Shown: piece by piece, positions 9,850-19,666 of the stretch
How positions within the stretch are numbered: position 1 is the first letter of the stretch
How the letters are laid out: every line of letters begins with the position of its first letter
DNA from: Sporosarcina sp. P32b
Lineage (GTDB): Bacteria; Bacillota; Bacilli; Bacillales_A; Planococcaceae
Assembly (NCBI RefSeq): GCF_002743335.1
Contig: NZ_PDZB01000013.1
Location: forward strand, 1 to 64,000
Reading direction: 5' to 3'
DNA: 64,000 nucleotides
Translations under genes and position numbers: made by a program
Notes under the pieces: generated by a model
Told to the model about the DNA's origin: nothing
Seen by the model: only the letters and a program-made list of their open reading frames with translations
The model's database searches: none

Positions 9850-10530
9850 ATGGAAGCGACAAAAATTTTGATAGTAGATGATCACCAATTATTCCGTGAA
9901 GGAGTTAAACGGATTTTAGATTTTGAAGAATCGTTTACTGTAGTAGCAGAAGGCGACGATGGAGTCGAAGTAGTTGAATTGTATAGGGAGTATGAGCCAG
10001 ACGTAGTGCTGATGGATATTAATATGCCACGCATGAATGGTGTAGACGCGACTGAGGAATTAGTTAAAGAGTTTCCGGATGCACGCGTTATCATGCTATC
10101 CATTCATGACGACGAGTCCTACGTAACACACGCTTTAAAAACGGGTGCTCTCGGCTACATGCTGAAAGAAATGGATGCAGACGCTATCATTCAAGCGATC
10201 AAAGTAGTAGCGAATGGCGGTTCATACTTACATCCTAAAATCACGCATAATTTAGTAACAGAATTCCGTCGTTTGAGCGAAAGAGAACATAAAGGATCCT
10301 TCCAGCAGAACGATATTCGTCGCCCACTTCATTTATTGACGAAGCGCGAATGTGAAGTTCTACAATTATTGACAGACGGCCAGAGCAACCGAACAATCGG
10401 TGAAACGCTCTTTATCTCAGAAAAAACTGTAAAAAATCACGTTTCCAGCATTCTGCAAAAAATGAGTGTAAATGACCGTACACAAGCTGTTGTTACAGCA
10501 ATCAAAAATGGTTGGGTAGAAGTAAAATAA
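9850..10530 (+). CDS. Response regulator DegU
   Basis: 226 residues: a receiver domain (about 1-120) with the phospho-acceptor Asp56 in [11 protein letters not shown] and conserved acidic pair DD10-11, then a LuxR/NarL-type helix-turn-helix (about 160-222) with [21 protein letters not shown]. DegU controls exoenzymes, competence, motility and biofilm; its unphosphorylated form primes comK transcription in B. subtilis, and comK lies 1.1 kb downstream of this operon. Cotranscribed with degS; GGGAGGAATAGGAT precedes the ATG. Confidence 0.95.
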   Translation: MEATKILIVDDHQLFREGVKRILDFEESFTVVAEGDDGVEVVELYREYEPDVVLMDINMPRMNGVDATEELVKEFPDARVIMLSIHDDESYVTHALKTGALGYMLKEMDADAIIQAIKVVANGGSYLHPKITHNLVTEFRRLSEREHKGSFQQNDIRRPLHLLTKRECEVLQLLTDGQSNRTIGETLFISEKTVKNHVSSILQKMSVNDRTQAVVTAIKNGWVEVK

Positions 10531-10542
10531 TTAAAATAAGAA

Positions 10543-10572
10543 AAGGTCTTTGCATGTTGAAGGCCTTTTTCT
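10543..10572 (+). terminator. Terminator after degSU
   Basis: AGGTCTT pairs with AAGGCCT (one G-U) across a 9-base loop, then a T run. Confidence 0.75.
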
Positions 10573-10589
10573 CTACGTAGGAGGAGCAT

Positions 10590-11156
10590 ATGAAGAAAAA
10601 AATAGCAGTAGCGTCCATGGCATTAGTGCTCGTATTAGGCGCATGTGGTAACGCGGATGAAGCGAAACAGAACAATCCTGAAACTGGCGAACCTGCACCA
10701 GGCAATGGTGCCATCGATCATGGAGTAGATGATAAAAAAGTAGGTTTCAGCATGTCAGGTGACAAAGTGGAAGAAGCCACGGATGTACCAAAAGAAGATA
10801 AAGAAGAAATTCTAGCTGCTTTTGATAGCTACATCGAAACATTGAACAATCAAGACATAGATGGTTATCTCGCGACGCTTTCTACCAAAGGTTATGATCT
10901 AGAAGAAGAGCGTCAGGCTACGGAAGAAATGCTTGAGAATTCTACGATGAAACGTGAAGCAAATAATGAAACAATCGTAAAATATTCAGGTGATAATGCG
11001 CAGTTATTTTCTACGTTGAAAACAACATTCACGGATATTGAGACAGAGGTAGAAAATACACATGAAGGTCGCCAAGTGACTGTGTTCAATAAAGAAGATG
11101 GCGCATGGAAAGTGTTCTCTATCCACTTTATTGGCGATGAGCCAGCAAAAGAATAA
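10590..11156 (+). CDS. Putative lipoprotein with NTF2-like domain
   Basis: A 188-residue exported protein. The signal peptide ends in a clear lipobox LGAC (Cys19), so it should be lipid-anchored outside the membrane. A low-complexity acidic linker (about 20-65) leads to a C-terminal domain of about 115 residues whose pattern (EEILAAFDSYIETLNNQDID at the start, GAWKVFSIHFI at the end) resembles NTF2-like/SnoaL folds, common in Bacillales lipoproteins of unknown function. The ATG follows GTAGGAGGAGCAT. It has its own terminator. Function unknown. Confidence 0.8.
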   Translation: MKKKIAVASMALVLVLGACGNADEAKQNNPETGEPAPGNGAIDHGVDDKKVGFSMSGDKVEEATDVPKEDKEEILAAFDSYIETLNNQDIDGYLATLSTKGYDLEEERQATEEMLENSTMKREANNETIVKYSGDNAQLFSTLKTTFTDIETEVENTHEGRQVTVFNKEDGAWKVFSIHFIGDEPAKE

Positions 11157-11185
11157 ACCCTCTTTTTATATCGACTTAGCAACAA

Positions 11186-11217
11186 AACTTCCAGTTACAC
11201 ACACTGGAAGTTTTTTT
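11186..11217 (+). terminator. Terminator after the lipoprotein gene
   Basis: AACTTCCAGT pairs perfectly with ACTGGAAGTT around a 7-base loop and is followed by a T run. Confidence 0.9.
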
Positions 11218-11312
11218 ATGCGAAAAAAAGCCATACTACGAGTACTTGCTTTTCTGCGCTAAAGGAATTATAATCAATGAAAGAACATACGTTCTATAAG
11301 GAGGCGATTTCG

Positions 11313-11690
11313 ATGCCTTTGATCCCCGCAGAGGCAATGCCGTATTTGGAGAACTATATTTACCTTCCCATGCTATTGACGATTATGGAACGTGACCGTC
11401 AGTTATTAGAGAAAGTACCGTTTAAATTGAAGAGTCCGTACCTTAATTTGCTGGACGAGACGATGAACACAGTTTCTGCTGATTTACAAACCACCTCTTT
11501 GTACTTGCAAAAGCATAAAATGAGAGTGATACGCCATTCAACAGATGAACTATTTACGGAATATGTATTTTTACATGATGGTTATCAAGATATGCGTCGC
11601 TATTTGAATGTTCGCTTACGTAATCGATCAGAAGAGTTGCTGAATCTGTATATTAGGAAATTGTCGAATCAGAACTCTTCGGCTCCATGA
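11313..11690 (+). CDS. YhjD-like conserved hypothetical protein
   Basis: 125 residues, probably all-helical and soluble. It resembles the small Bacillus YhjD family as I recall it (opening with a YLENYIYLPMLL segment, then LEKVPFKLKSPY); no function is established. I start at the ATG at 11313 because TAAGGAGGCGATTTC precedes it; an upstream in-frame ATG at 11277 lacks a good site. It converges on comK and the last 38 bases of the two genes overlap tail to tail. In B. subtilis yhjD also lies close to comK. Confidence 0.65.
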   Translation: MPLIPAEAMPYLENYIYLPMLLTIMERDRQLLEKVPFKLKSPYLNLLDETMNTVSADLQTTSLYLQKHKMRVIRHSTDELFTEYVFLHDGYQDMRRYLNVRLRNRSEELLNLYIRKLSNQNSSAP

Positions 11691-12189
11691 TCATGTAATA
11701 AGAACTTCGCAATTCTTCCTGAGCATTTTCAAATCGTTGAGACAAAATATGCGATAGCGCCATTTGACGATAAACCGTAGCTAACGACGTGTCTAGTTGC
11801 ATCTGCGTATCATTTTTCAGAATAACAGTAACACCATCCTCGTGTTGAACTGCGTCTTTTACTGCGTGATAGGCTACCCATGAGTTTTTATGTAAGGTAG
11901 GGGACAGTAAAGGAAAAAATAATAACGGTCGGTCATTTGAATGTGTCAACATGATCGGTGGCTTTGGACGATTTTTCAAATCCATTTTGGAACTGTTAAT
12001 GATGGACTCAAAGTTGGAACGGTAATGCGCACAAGAATCTCTCATAATTTCTAATGGTGTTTTCTCGACAATAAATGTCCGGTCGCTTTCCACTACTTTT
12101 GTATAGTATGGATTCGCATGTTGTCCATGAAGTAATGCGAAAGTATGGAATGTAACGATATAAGACGATAGATAATGTGGATTAGCCAT
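11653..12189 (-). CDS. Competence transcription factor ComK
   Basis: 178 residues matching the ComK family. The diagnostic block KPPIMLTHSND followed by LLFFPLLSPTLHKNSWVAYH parallels the KPPIMV...LFPTLSS...GWISH block of B. subtilis ComK. ComK is the master activator of DNA-uptake genes, binding paired AT-rich boxes and activating its own gene. Length is slightly below the 192 residues of B. subtilis. TTAAAAGGGAGGGAACAAC precedes the ATG on the minus strand. The presence of comFA, comFC and a ComFB-like gene in the same window supports a competence role; whether the cells are transformable cannot be read here. Confidence 0.88.
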   Translation of the reverse strand: MANPHYLSSYIVTFHTFALLHGQHANPYYTKVVESDRTFIVEKTPLEIMRDSCAHYRSNFESIINSSKMDLKNRPKPPIMLTHSNDRPLLFFPLLSPTLHKNSWVAYHAVKDAVQHEDGVTVILKNDTQMQLDTSLATVYRQMALSHILSQRFENAQEELRSSYYMIMEPKSSDSTIS

Positions 12190-12299
12190 GTTGTTCCCTC
12201 CCTTTTAATAGGACCATATACGTATTAATTATAGTATAGAAAAAACGAAAATCAACTGTAATGTTGGAAAATAGTAAATGTTCTATTAATATGGTGGAT

Positions 12300-13450
12300 T
12301 TTATCGAATGGTTACGGACAGGTGAGGAGACTAGACTGGGCGGCTACGGACCTTGATTGCTTTTGTTGTGGTCGTTGCTCGACAAGTTGTTGGGTACTGT
12401 AGTTGGTGAGTGTCTGCTTTCTGGAACCGCGCAGGCATGTGGGGGATTGCCTCCAGCCATGAGCCAGCTGGCGGTGGTGCTGCCAGTTGTCCCATGGCCA
12501 CGGCCTACTACCCCGCAGTTGTGCCTGCGCTACTGCGGGGTATTTAATTTGGTTGTGGTTCTAAGATTGATAAATTGCGTATCTTACCCAATTTAGAAAC
12601 GCGGTTGACGTAAAGACTAAGCGGCTGCCGATCTTTGTCACTTTTGATGGGGTCGTTGCCCGACTGGTTGTTGGATACTGTAATCATTGAGTGTCTGCTT
12701 TCTGGACCCGCGCAGGCACGTGGGGGATTGCCTCCAGCCATGAGCCAGCTGGCGGTGGTGCTGCCAGTTGTCTCATGGCCACGGCCTACCCCGCAGTTGT
12801 GCCAGCGCTACTAAGTGGTATTTATTCTAGTTGTGGTTCTTATGGGAAGAAGTTCAGTGACATCGTGATATTTATTATGTATTACTTGCAAAAGAAGTGT
12901 AGGAAGTGCCATTCACACTATCCAACGAAGGCGCCTGCTGTGGTAGGCGTAGCGAAGAGACAAAGACAGGCGCACTTCCTGTCTCTGGCTCCTCGCGAAA
13001 GCCATCCACCAGCGCCGAAGTGGGGACAATGGACTCGCCACTTACATAGACAGCTAAACCACAACCTCCTGATCAAACAAGAAACAGAAAATGCACGTGC
13101 AAGAACCACAACCCCGTGCCGCTTATTACGCACCCTTTACAGGAACGTAATCCATGGTCACTTACGCACTAATCACTTTTAAAACGCTATATGAACTGCC
13201 CTACAGCCAATCCAACGAAGGCGCCTGCTGTGGTAGGCGTAGCGAAGAGACAAAGACAGGCGCATTTCCTGTCTCTGGCTCCTCGCGAAAGCCATCCACC
13301 AGCGCCGAAGTGGTGACAATGCACTCGCCACTTACATAGGCAGCTAAAGCACAATCTCCCGATCAAACACGAAAAAGTAAAAGCACGTGCAAGAACCACA
13401 ACACAACGCCGCTTCTTACGCACTCTTAACAGAAACGTAATCGAACACGC
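12300..13450. repeat. Repeat array, right copy (elements B, B, A, A)
   Basis: The gap between comK and the M20 peptidase holds two direct copies of element B (about 12370-12560 and 12640-12845, with CCAGCCATGAGCCAGCTGGC) followed by two direct copies of element A in reverse orientation (about 12905-13100 and 13195-13400, with CCATCCACCAGCGCCGAAGT). Order and orientation mirror the array at 1-800, so the 11.5 kb between them is bracketed by inverted repeats. ORFs in the copies disagree between copies and are treated as non-coding. No transposase, tRNA or attachment site is visible. Confidence 0.75.
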
Positions 13451-13511
13451 ATGTTGCCCTACGCACTCTATATCGATTTTTAAAACTCCAACACTAATCC
13501 TATAGCCAAAT

Positions 13512-13555
13512 AAAAAAACTGAAGATCCTCCCACATGTGTAGGAATGACCTTCAG
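13512..13555 (-). terminator. Terminator of the M20 peptidase gene
   Basis: On the minus strand CTGAAG pairs with CTTCAG with further inner pairs (CCT/AGG) and a following run of seven T. Confidence 0.8.
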
Positions 13556-13569
13556 CGTAACGCGTAACT

Positions 13570-14733
13570 TCAGTTCTGATAATCAAGAGCTGCAGCAGCC
13601 AATGTTTTAGCCGCTGCGATCATAGCTTTTTCGTCTATATCGAAACGTGGGTGATGATGTGGGTAAGCATCTGTTGGCTTCGCACCTGTGAAGAAGAATG
13701 TGCCTGGAACTTTTTCCAGGTAATAAGCGAAGTCTTCTCCACCCATTTGCGGTTGCATTTCTTCTACACCTTTTAGTTCCGTAATCGATTCAGCCACAGT
13801 TTTTAAATAGTTCGTTTCTTTTTCATGATTGACCACTGCCGGATATCCACGGTAGTATTCTACAGTGATTTCGCAATCGTGGGAAAGGGCGGCACCTTCA
13901 GCTATACGCTTTATTTCTTGTTCCATTAAGTTGCGTACATCATTGGTAAATGTGCGAACTGTTCCGCCTAGAACGGCTTGGTCGGCGATGACGTTAAAGG
14001 CGTTATCTGCGACGAATGAGCCGACTGATAGAACAGCGGATTCGATTGGATCGACGCGTCTCGAAACGACTTGTTGTAAGTTCATTACTAGCTGTGAACC
14101 GATGACGATTGCGTCTTTCGTTTGATGTGGAGAAGCGCCATGTCCGCCAGCACCTTGAATGGTAATATGGAAGCGGTCCGCTGCAGCCATAATTGGGCCA
14201 GATGCGTAATAGATGACACCTGATTCGGATAAAGACCATAAGTGTGTGCCGAAAATAACGTCAACACCTTCTAAACAGCCGTCTTCGATCATTGCCATGG
14301 CGCCACCTGGAGCTAATTCTTCCGCATGTTGATGGATAAATACATATTCACCAGTAAGTTCATCGCGCATTTCGTTCATAGCTTTTGCCAGTTGAAGGAG
14401 CGTTGCGGTATGGCCGTCGTGTCCACATGCGTGCATGACGCCAGGTACAGTGGAAGCGTACGGTGTATCTTTTTGATCTTGAATTGGCAATGCGTCAAAG
14501 TCTGCTCGCAAAGCAACTGTTTTTCCTGGCTTTGCACCTTTGATTCTTGCGACGACACCATTGCCGCCTACTCCAGTGCGTACTTCCACACCAAGTTGTT
14601 TATAAAAATCAGCGATATAGGCAGCGGTTTTCGTTTCTTTAAATGAAACTTCCGGGTTCATATGCAAATAGCGGCGAATCTCTACCATATCGTCATAAGA
14701 TTGTTCGAGTTTCTGAAATAATCGTTCTCTCAT
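13570..14733 (-). CDS. M20D family amidohydrolase/peptidase
   Basis: A 387-residue metal-dependent hydrolase of the M20D group (hippurate hydrolase, N-acyl amino acid deacylase, IAA-amino acid hydrolase types). Visible ligands are Cys-Gly-His-Asp-Gly-His in MHACGHDGHTATLL, HQHAEE with the general-base Glu, and the late GGEDFAYYLEKVPGTFFF; the lid domain sits in the middle. Cytosolic, with no signal peptide. A monocistron preceded by GAAAGGGGTTTTAAA, with its own terminator. Exact substrate cannot be assigned. Confidence 0.88.
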   Translation of the reverse strand: MRERLFQKLEQSYDDMVEIRRYLHMNPEVSFKETKTAAYIADFYKQLGVEVRTGVGGNGVVARIKGAKPGKTVALRADFDALPIQDQKDTPYASTVPGVMHACGHDGHTATLLQLAKAMNEMRDELTGEYVFIHQHAEELAPGGAMAMIEDGCLEGVDVIFGTHLWSLSESGVIYYASGPIMAAADRFHITIQGAGGHGASPHQTKDAIVIGSQLVMNLQQVVSRRVDPIESAVLSVGSFVADNAFNVIADQAVLGGTVRTFTNDVRNLMEQEIKRIAEGAALSHDCEITVEYYRGYPAVVNHEKETNYLKTVAESITELKGVEEMQPQMGGEDFAYYLEKVPGTFFFTGAKPTDAYPHHHPRFDIDEKAMIAAAKTLAAAALDYQN

Positions 14734-14887
14734 TTTAAAACCCCTTTCAAATAGACAAATAAGTCAATCAACTCGTTCAGTATAGCAAGCGGTCAACCAC
14801 ATCGCAAACTGCGAGTTTCGAAATTACAGGGAATTGAAATGAATTAAAACAGTGTGGAAATGACTAGTTAGATCACTTTCAACATAA

Positions 14888-14922
14888 AAAAAGAAGGTCT
14901 GACGTCGAAACGTCAAACCTCT
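14888..14922 (-). terminator. Terminator overlapping the hmoB stop codon
   Basis: On the minus strand TGACG pairs with CGTCA inside a longer AGGT/ACCT stem followed by TTTTTTT; the stem overlaps the end of the coding region. Confidence 0.75.
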
Positions 14923-15422
14923 TCAGTAGGTGTTTTATAATGTGTGGTGTATGGAGCGCTTGTGAAGATATGTTGTGAAGCACCGCCGGCATCCTTGAAA
15001 ACCGTTTTATCGGATAATTGGTTACCAGGGGAGTTATACCAGATCTCATACAAACGGCGTTCCGTCCATTGTGTTAACAATGTATACGTATCTGAGCCGA
15101 TAGGACGCAATAAGCGGAATGCTACGAAACCGGGCATGTTTTGCAGTTTTTCACCCAGTTGCTTGTACTGATGTTCGAAAATAGGTTTCCCTTCATCTGT
15201 TACTGCAACGTTATCCATTGCAAAGAATCCAGGTTCTGACAGGTTGCCATAAGAACCTACTACTTCAAACTTTCTTGGTGTTTGGAACACGCTCTTGCCG
15301 TTCGTCTCATGTAGCAACAGCGTACTGCCACCACCATTCATCAAAAGTATTGGTTCATCGGTGTGCTGATCTCTGATTTTCTCCATAAAACCTAATGTTC
15401 CAGTTGTCATATAAATATTCAT
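14913..15422 (-). CDS. Heme-degrading monooxygenase HmoB (YhgC-like)
   Basis: 169 residues with a C-terminal antibiotic-biosynthesis-monooxygenase (ABM) ferredoxin-like domain (about residues 70-160) and an N-terminal extension, the architecture of B. subtilis HmoB/YhgC, a heme monooxygenase related to IsdG. The start at 15422 follows CAAAGGAGGAATTTTAT; an apparent earlier TTG start lies inside that ribosome site. It is divergent from hemE, as yhgC neighbours hemEHY in B. subtilis, so heme breakdown and synthesis are encoded back to back. Confidence 0.82.
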   Translation of the reverse strand: MNIYMTTGTLGFMEKIRDQHTDEPILLMNGGGSTLLLHETNGKSVFQTPRKFEVVGSYGNLSEPGFFAMDNVAVTDEGKPIFEHQYKQLGEKLQNMPGFVAFRLLRPIGSDTYTLLTQWTERRLYEIWYNSPGNQLSDKTVFKDAGGASQHIFTSAPYTTHYKTPTEEV

Positions 15423-15715
15423 ATAAAATTCCTCCTTTGGCAAGTAACAATCGTCTGTGCTTCATTTACTTAAAAGCACTCTTTACCAGTGTATGATTCT
15501 ACATGTAGTAATTCCCTTAATTCTCTTGAATCAAACACTTATTGCAAGCAAGTTAGGAATGATTGTCTAAAGCATGGCAGAAGTGTGAGTTGTCCTAGCA
15601 CAAAATTATGACAAAGGCGCAATTCACTATACATTGACTTGTCAACGGTTTATCATGAGAACGTATATGAGTTACGTGAAAGAAATAAAAAATATGGAAA
15701 GAGGTATCTCTGAAT

Positions 15716-16759
15716 ATGTCAACTTTTAATGATACGTTATTACGCGCTGCGAGAGGCGAGGAAATCGATCACACGCCCGTTTGGTTTATGCGTCAAGCAG
15801 GACGTTCACAGCCGGAATATCTTAAAATCAAAGAGAAATACTCCTTGGAAGAAATTACGCATCAGCCTGAATTATGTGCGTATGTAACAAAACTTCCAGT
15901 AGATCAATATGATGTAGATGCAGCCATTTTATATAAAGATATCGTTACACCACTTGTTGGGATCGGAGTGGACGTAAAGATTAAATCAGGCGTAGGTCCT
16001 GTTATCTCAAATCCAATTCGTTCTGCACAAGACATCGCCAACTTAGGTGAATTTTCAGCAGAAGAGCAAGTTCCTTACGTTTTGGACACGATAAAAATGC
16101 TGACACAAGAGCAATTGAATGTTCCACTGATTGGTTTTGCAGGCGCACCGTTTACACTTGCGAGCTATATGATCGAAGGCGGTCCTTCAAAGAGCTATAA
16201 CCTAACAAAATCCTTCATGGTATCTGAGCCACAAGCTTGGTTCGCATTGATGGATAAGTTAGCTGATATGACAATTAGTTATATTACAGCACAAGTTAAC
16301 GCAGGTGTGAAAGCTGTACAAATATTTGATTCATGGGTAGGCGCATTGAATGTTTCGGATTACCGAATCTTCATTAAACCTACAATGACTCGTATTTTCA
16401 CGGAACTACGTAAATTGAATGTTCCATTGATTACATTCGGAGTCGGCGCAAGCCACTTGGCGAATGAATGGCATGATCTGCCAGTCGATGTAGTTGGACT
16501 GGATTGGCGCTTGTCTATAAAAGAAGCGGGCGAACGCGGTCTGACAAAACCATTGCAAGGGAACTTGGATCCATCCATGTTACTGGCAGACTGGTCCGTT
16601 ATCGAAGAACGTGCGAAAGTTATTGTTGAACAAGGTGTAGAGCATGGTAGCCATATCTTTAACTTAGGCCACGGTGTATTCCCTGACGTAAAACCGGCAA
16701 CATTGAAACGCTTAACTGCTTTCGTACATGAATATAGTAAAGAATTACGTTCGAAATAA
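15716..16759 (+). CDS. Uroporphyrinogen decarboxylase HemE
   Basis: 347 residues; removes four acetate carboxyl groups from uroporphyrinogen III to give coproporphyrinogen III. The N-terminal [15 protein letters not shown] signature, with the substrate-binding arginine, and the internal [17 protein letters not shown] motif are clear. First gene of a hemE-hemH-hemY operon, with AAAGAGGTATCTCTGAAT before the ATG. In Gram-positives this step feeds the coproporphyrin-dependent heme route. Confidence 0.97.
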   Translation: MSTFNDTLLRAARGEEIDHTPVWFMRQAGRSQPEYLKIKEKYSLEEITHQPELCAYVTKLPVDQYDVDAAILYKDIVTPLVGIGVDVKIKSGVGPVISNPIRSAQDIANLGEFSAEEQVPYVLDTIKMLTQEQLNVPLIGFAGAPFTLASYMIEGGPSKSYNLTKSFMVSEPQAWFALMDKLADMTISYITAQVNAGVKAVQIFDSWVGALNVSDYRIFIKPTMTRIFTELRKLNVPLITFGVGASHLANEWHDLPVDVVGLDWRLSIKEAGERGLTKPLQGNLDPSMLLADWSVIEERAKVIVEQGVEHGSHIFNLGHGVFPDVKPATLKRLTAFVHEYSKELRSK

Positions 16760-16783
16760 CAATCCAACCATGAGGTGAAAATG

Positions 16784-17719
16784 ATGACGAAAAAGAAAAT
16801 GGGCTTACTCGTTATGGCGTACGGAACACCAAACTCCTATGACGATCTATTACCGTATTACACGCATATCCGTAGAGGCCGTCCACCGGCTCCGGAACAA
16901 GTAGAAGATCTTCGCAACCGCTATGAAGCAATCGGAGGCATTTCACCACTTGCGCGGATTACGGATGACCAAGCGAACGCACTAGGCGCACGTTTGAATG
17001 AAGCACAAGACGAAATTGAATTCAAAGTATATGTTGGTTTGAAGCATATTGCACCGTTCGTCGAAGATGCTATACAAGAAATGCATGAAGACGGTATTAC
17101 AGAAGCCGCATCCATTGTCTTGGCACCACATTTCTCTACGTTCTCCGTTAAATCATACAACGGTCGCGCGAAAGAGGAAGCGGACAAGCACGGAATCACA
17201 CTTACTTCAGTTGAAAGCTGGTACAAGCAACCGAAATTCATCGAGTACTGGGCGAACCAATTGCGTCAAACATATGGTGCGATGGACGAGAAAGAAATTG
17301 AGAATACGTGCTTGATCGTATCAGCTCACTCGTTACCAGAAAAGATTCTAGCTAACGGTGACCCATACGCTGATCAGTTAAAAGAAACAGCTGAAATGAT
17401 CACACAAGCAGCAGGCGTAAAAACTTACGCACTCGGTTGGCAAAGTGAAGGGCAAACGCCGGATCCTTGGTTAGGTCCGGACGTACAAGATCTAACACGT
17501 GAACTGTTTGAAACGAAAGGATATACATCATTCGTTTACACACCAGTTGGTTTCGTGTCAGATCACTTGGAAGTTCTGTACGATAACGACTACGAGTGTA
17601 AAGTAGTCTGTGACGATATTGGCGCAGCGTATCATAGACCTGCGATGCCGAACACCGATCCTTTATTCATTGATGCAATGGCAGATGCTGTAATGGATCA
17701 GTTACTCGCAACAAAATGA
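16784..17719 (+). CDS. Coproporphyrin ferrochelatase HemH
   Basis: 311 residues; inserts iron into coproporphyrin III in the monoderm pathway. The catalytic His lies in [10 protein letters not shown] and the conserved Glu in [12 protein letters not shown], as in B. subtilis HemH. The ATG at 16784 was chosen for its spacing from GAGGTG (16772-16777); an ATG three bases earlier and a GTG at 16775 are alternatives. It lies 24 bases after hemE and 28 before hemY. Confidence 0.95.
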   Translation: MTKKKMGLLVMAYGTPNSYDDLLPYYTHIRRGRPPAPEQVEDLRNRYEAIGGISPLARITDDQANALGARLNEAQDEIEFKVYVGLKHIAPFVEDAIQEMHEDGITEAASIVLAPHFSTFSVKSYNGRAKEEADKHGITLTSVESWYKQPKFIEYWANQLRQTYGAMDEKEIENTCLIVSAHSLPEKILANGDPYADQLKETAEMITQAAGVKTYALGWQSEGQTPDPWLGPDVQDLTRELFETKGYTSFVYTPVGFVSDHLEVLYDNDYECKVVCDDIGAAYHRPAMPNTDPLFIDAMADAVMDQLLATK

Positions 17720-17747
17720 ATACAATTGGATCGGAGTGAAAAAGGAC

Positions 17748-19163
17748 ATGAGTGAACGAAAAAGAGTAGTCATTATCGGCGGCGGCATCACGGGTCTCGC
17801 TGCAGCGTACTATTTGCAAAAAGATGCCCGTGAACAAGGACTTCCCATAGACATCATCATGATTGAAGCGTCAACAGAACTAGGTGGAAAAATCCAAACC
17901 GTCCGTCGAGACGGCTATGTAATCGAACGCGGTCCCGACTCCTTTTTGATCCGTAAAAAAAGTGTAGACCAATTAGCGACTGAACTGGGAATAGAAGATC
18001 AACTTGTTCGCAACGCAACAGGGCAAGCCTATATCTTTCTGCATAATCAGATGCATAAAATCCCAGCAGGAGCTGTCATGGGTGTACCGACTGAAATTAA
18101 ACCATTCGTAACATCCGGTTTATTCAGTTTGAGCGGTAAAATACGTGCGGCAGGTGACTTCGTATTACCACGTTCTGAAGTGACCGGAGATCAGTCACTC
18201 GGTAAGTTTTTCCGTCGTCGCTTCGGTACAGAAGTGGTAGAAAATCTAATCGAGCCACTATTGTCGGGGGTTTATGCCGGTGATATCGATCATATGAGCT
18301 TGGAATCAACGTTCCCACAGTTCTATGAAGTGGAAAAAAATCACCGTAGCTTAATTTTAGGAATGAGGAAGACCACTCCTAAACAGTTGCCGCAAAAGAA
18401 TAGTCATAGTTCAAAAAAAATGGGTGCTTTCCATACATTTAAAAATGGTTTGGATTCATTGATTGAAGCATTGGAAGAGCAATTGACTGATGTCGATGTG
18501 ATGAAAGGTACGCGTGTCACCAATATAATGAAACAAGACGATCATGCTGTGCTGACGTTGAATGATCAGCGGAAAATCGTAGCAGATGCAGTTATTCTAT
18601 CAACGAGCCACACGGTTGCGAGTCGTTTATTTGAACCGCATGGTCTGTTGAAAGAACTCGGAACGATTCCAATGACATCTGTCGCAACTGTCGCACTAGG
18701 TTACCCGAAAACTGCGATGAAGAGCGATATCGATGGAACAGGGTTCTTAGTACCACGCAGCAGTAATCATTCGATAACCGCCTGTACACTCGTCGACCGT
18801 AAATGGCCGACGACAACACCAGACGATAAAGTGATGGTGCGTGCATTCGTCGGACGTGTTGGGGAAGAAGCGATTGTCGACTTGCCAGATGCTGAGATTG
18901 AGAAGATCGTTCGCAAAGACTTGGGAGAAATTCTCAAGCTCGAAGGTGAACCGGATTTCTGTATTATCACACGTTGGAAAGAGGATCGACCGCAATACCG
19001 CGTAGGCCATAAAGAAAAGGTTTTACGTGCGCGGGAAGAAATACAATCAGCGTTCCCGATGGTCGAGCTCGCTGGTGCCTCGTATAATGGAGTCGGTTTG
19101 CCCGACTGTATCGATCAAGGCGTCGCTGCGAAAGATCAAGTGCTGGCGAAGCTGTTTAAATAA
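17748..19163 (+). CDS. Coproporphyrinogen III oxidase HemY (CgoX)
   Basis: 471 residues, FAD-dependent, of the protoporphyrinogen oxidase family; in monoderms it oxidises coproporphyrinogen III to coproporphyrin III before HemH acts. The FAD-binding VVIIGGGITGLAAAYYL is at the N-terminus, and the C-terminal VGLPDCIDQGVAA segment closes the FAD fold. The start at ATG 17748 is preceded by GGAGTGAAAAAGGAC; a GTG at 17736 would overlap the ribosome site. Last gene of the heme operon, followed by a strong terminator. HemQ, the final enzyme of this route, is not in the window. Confidence 0.93.
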   Translation: MSERKRVVIIGGGITGLAAAYYLQKDAREQGLPIDIIMIEASTELGGKIQTVRRDGYVIERGPDSFLIRKKSVDQLATELGIEDQLVRNATGQAYIFLHNQMHKIPAGAVMGVPTEIKPFVTSGLFSLSGKIRAAGDFVLPRSEVTGDQSLGKFFRRRFGTEVVENLIEPLLSGVYAGDIDHMSLESTFPQFYEVEKNHRSLILGMRKTTPKQLPQKNSHSSKKMGAFHTFKNGLDSLIEALEEQLTDVDVMKGTRVTNIMKQDDHAVLTLNDQRKIVADAVILSTSHTVASRLFEPHGLLKELGTIPMTSVATVALGYPKTAMKSDIDGTGFLVPRSSNHSITACTLVDRKWPTTTPDDKVMVRAFVGRVGEEAIVDLPDAEIEKIVRKDLGEILKLEGEPDFCIITRWKEDRPQYRVGHKEKVLRAREEIQSAFPMVELAGASYNGVGLPDCIDQGVAAKDQVLAKLFK

Positions 19164-19171
19164 TAGGAAAA

Positions 19172-19206
19172 AATCCGTACAACCATCGTTGTACGGATTT
19201 TTTTAT
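19172..19206 (+). terminator. Terminator after hemEHY
   Basis: A perfect 12-bp stem AATCCGTACAAC / GTTGTACGGATT with a CATC loop and a following T run. Confidence 0.95.
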
Positions 19207-19333
19207 GTTGTATGGTAAGTGGATTTGAATGGAAGGGGCAGTTCTGGCATAATGCGTGAATTGCTCAAGCTATGTATGTATTTAGGCAGAAAAAAAGCGA
19301 ATATAGGAATATTCGCCGAATGAAAGTTTTGTT

Positions 19334-19459
19334 TTATTTTACGTTGCAATGATTACATTGATTAGAGTAACACTCATGCTGCTCTTCAATTTCAGTTCCA
19401 CAAGTCGCACAAACCTTCGCCGGCAAGTTCTTGAAAAATTCAACGATGCTTTCTACCAT
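19334..19459 (-). CDS. YhfH-like small CxxC protein
   Basis: A 41-residue gene. It reads MVESIVEFFKNLPAK and then carries CATCGTE, EQHECYS and CNHC, giving paired CxxC motifs likely to bind zinc. This matches the small YhfH family of Bacillales (NLPxK-xCxxCG-E-xEQHE pattern). A ribosome site (AAAGGGGGATTGATTAAT) precedes the ATG on the minus strand. In B. subtilis yhfH lies close to lplJ (yhfJ), as here. No function is known; a metal-binding or regulatory role is a guess. Confidence 0.82.
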   Translation of the reverse strand: MVESIVEFFKNLPAKVCATCGTEIEEQHECYSNQCNHCNVK

Positions 19460-19666
19460 ATTAATCAATCCCCCTTTTTTTGTTGTATAACTCTTTGGTA
19501 TATACACATTGTATTATAACAGATGCCGAAAGTCAACAATTCATTTAACTATCTGTTAAAATGGAATCAAGCCTTTTGTGACGCGCTTTCAAGCTGTTTT
19601 AGAGGTTCTGAATTGAGAGAATTAACAGAAAATAATTGTGACAATTTTGTGAGGAGAGAAGAAAAT

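Noticed and set aside
12357..13534. ORFs of 65-163 codons in the right repeat array
   Set aside because: Frames are open only because of GC-rich repeat content; the two copies of each element do not keep the same reading frame.
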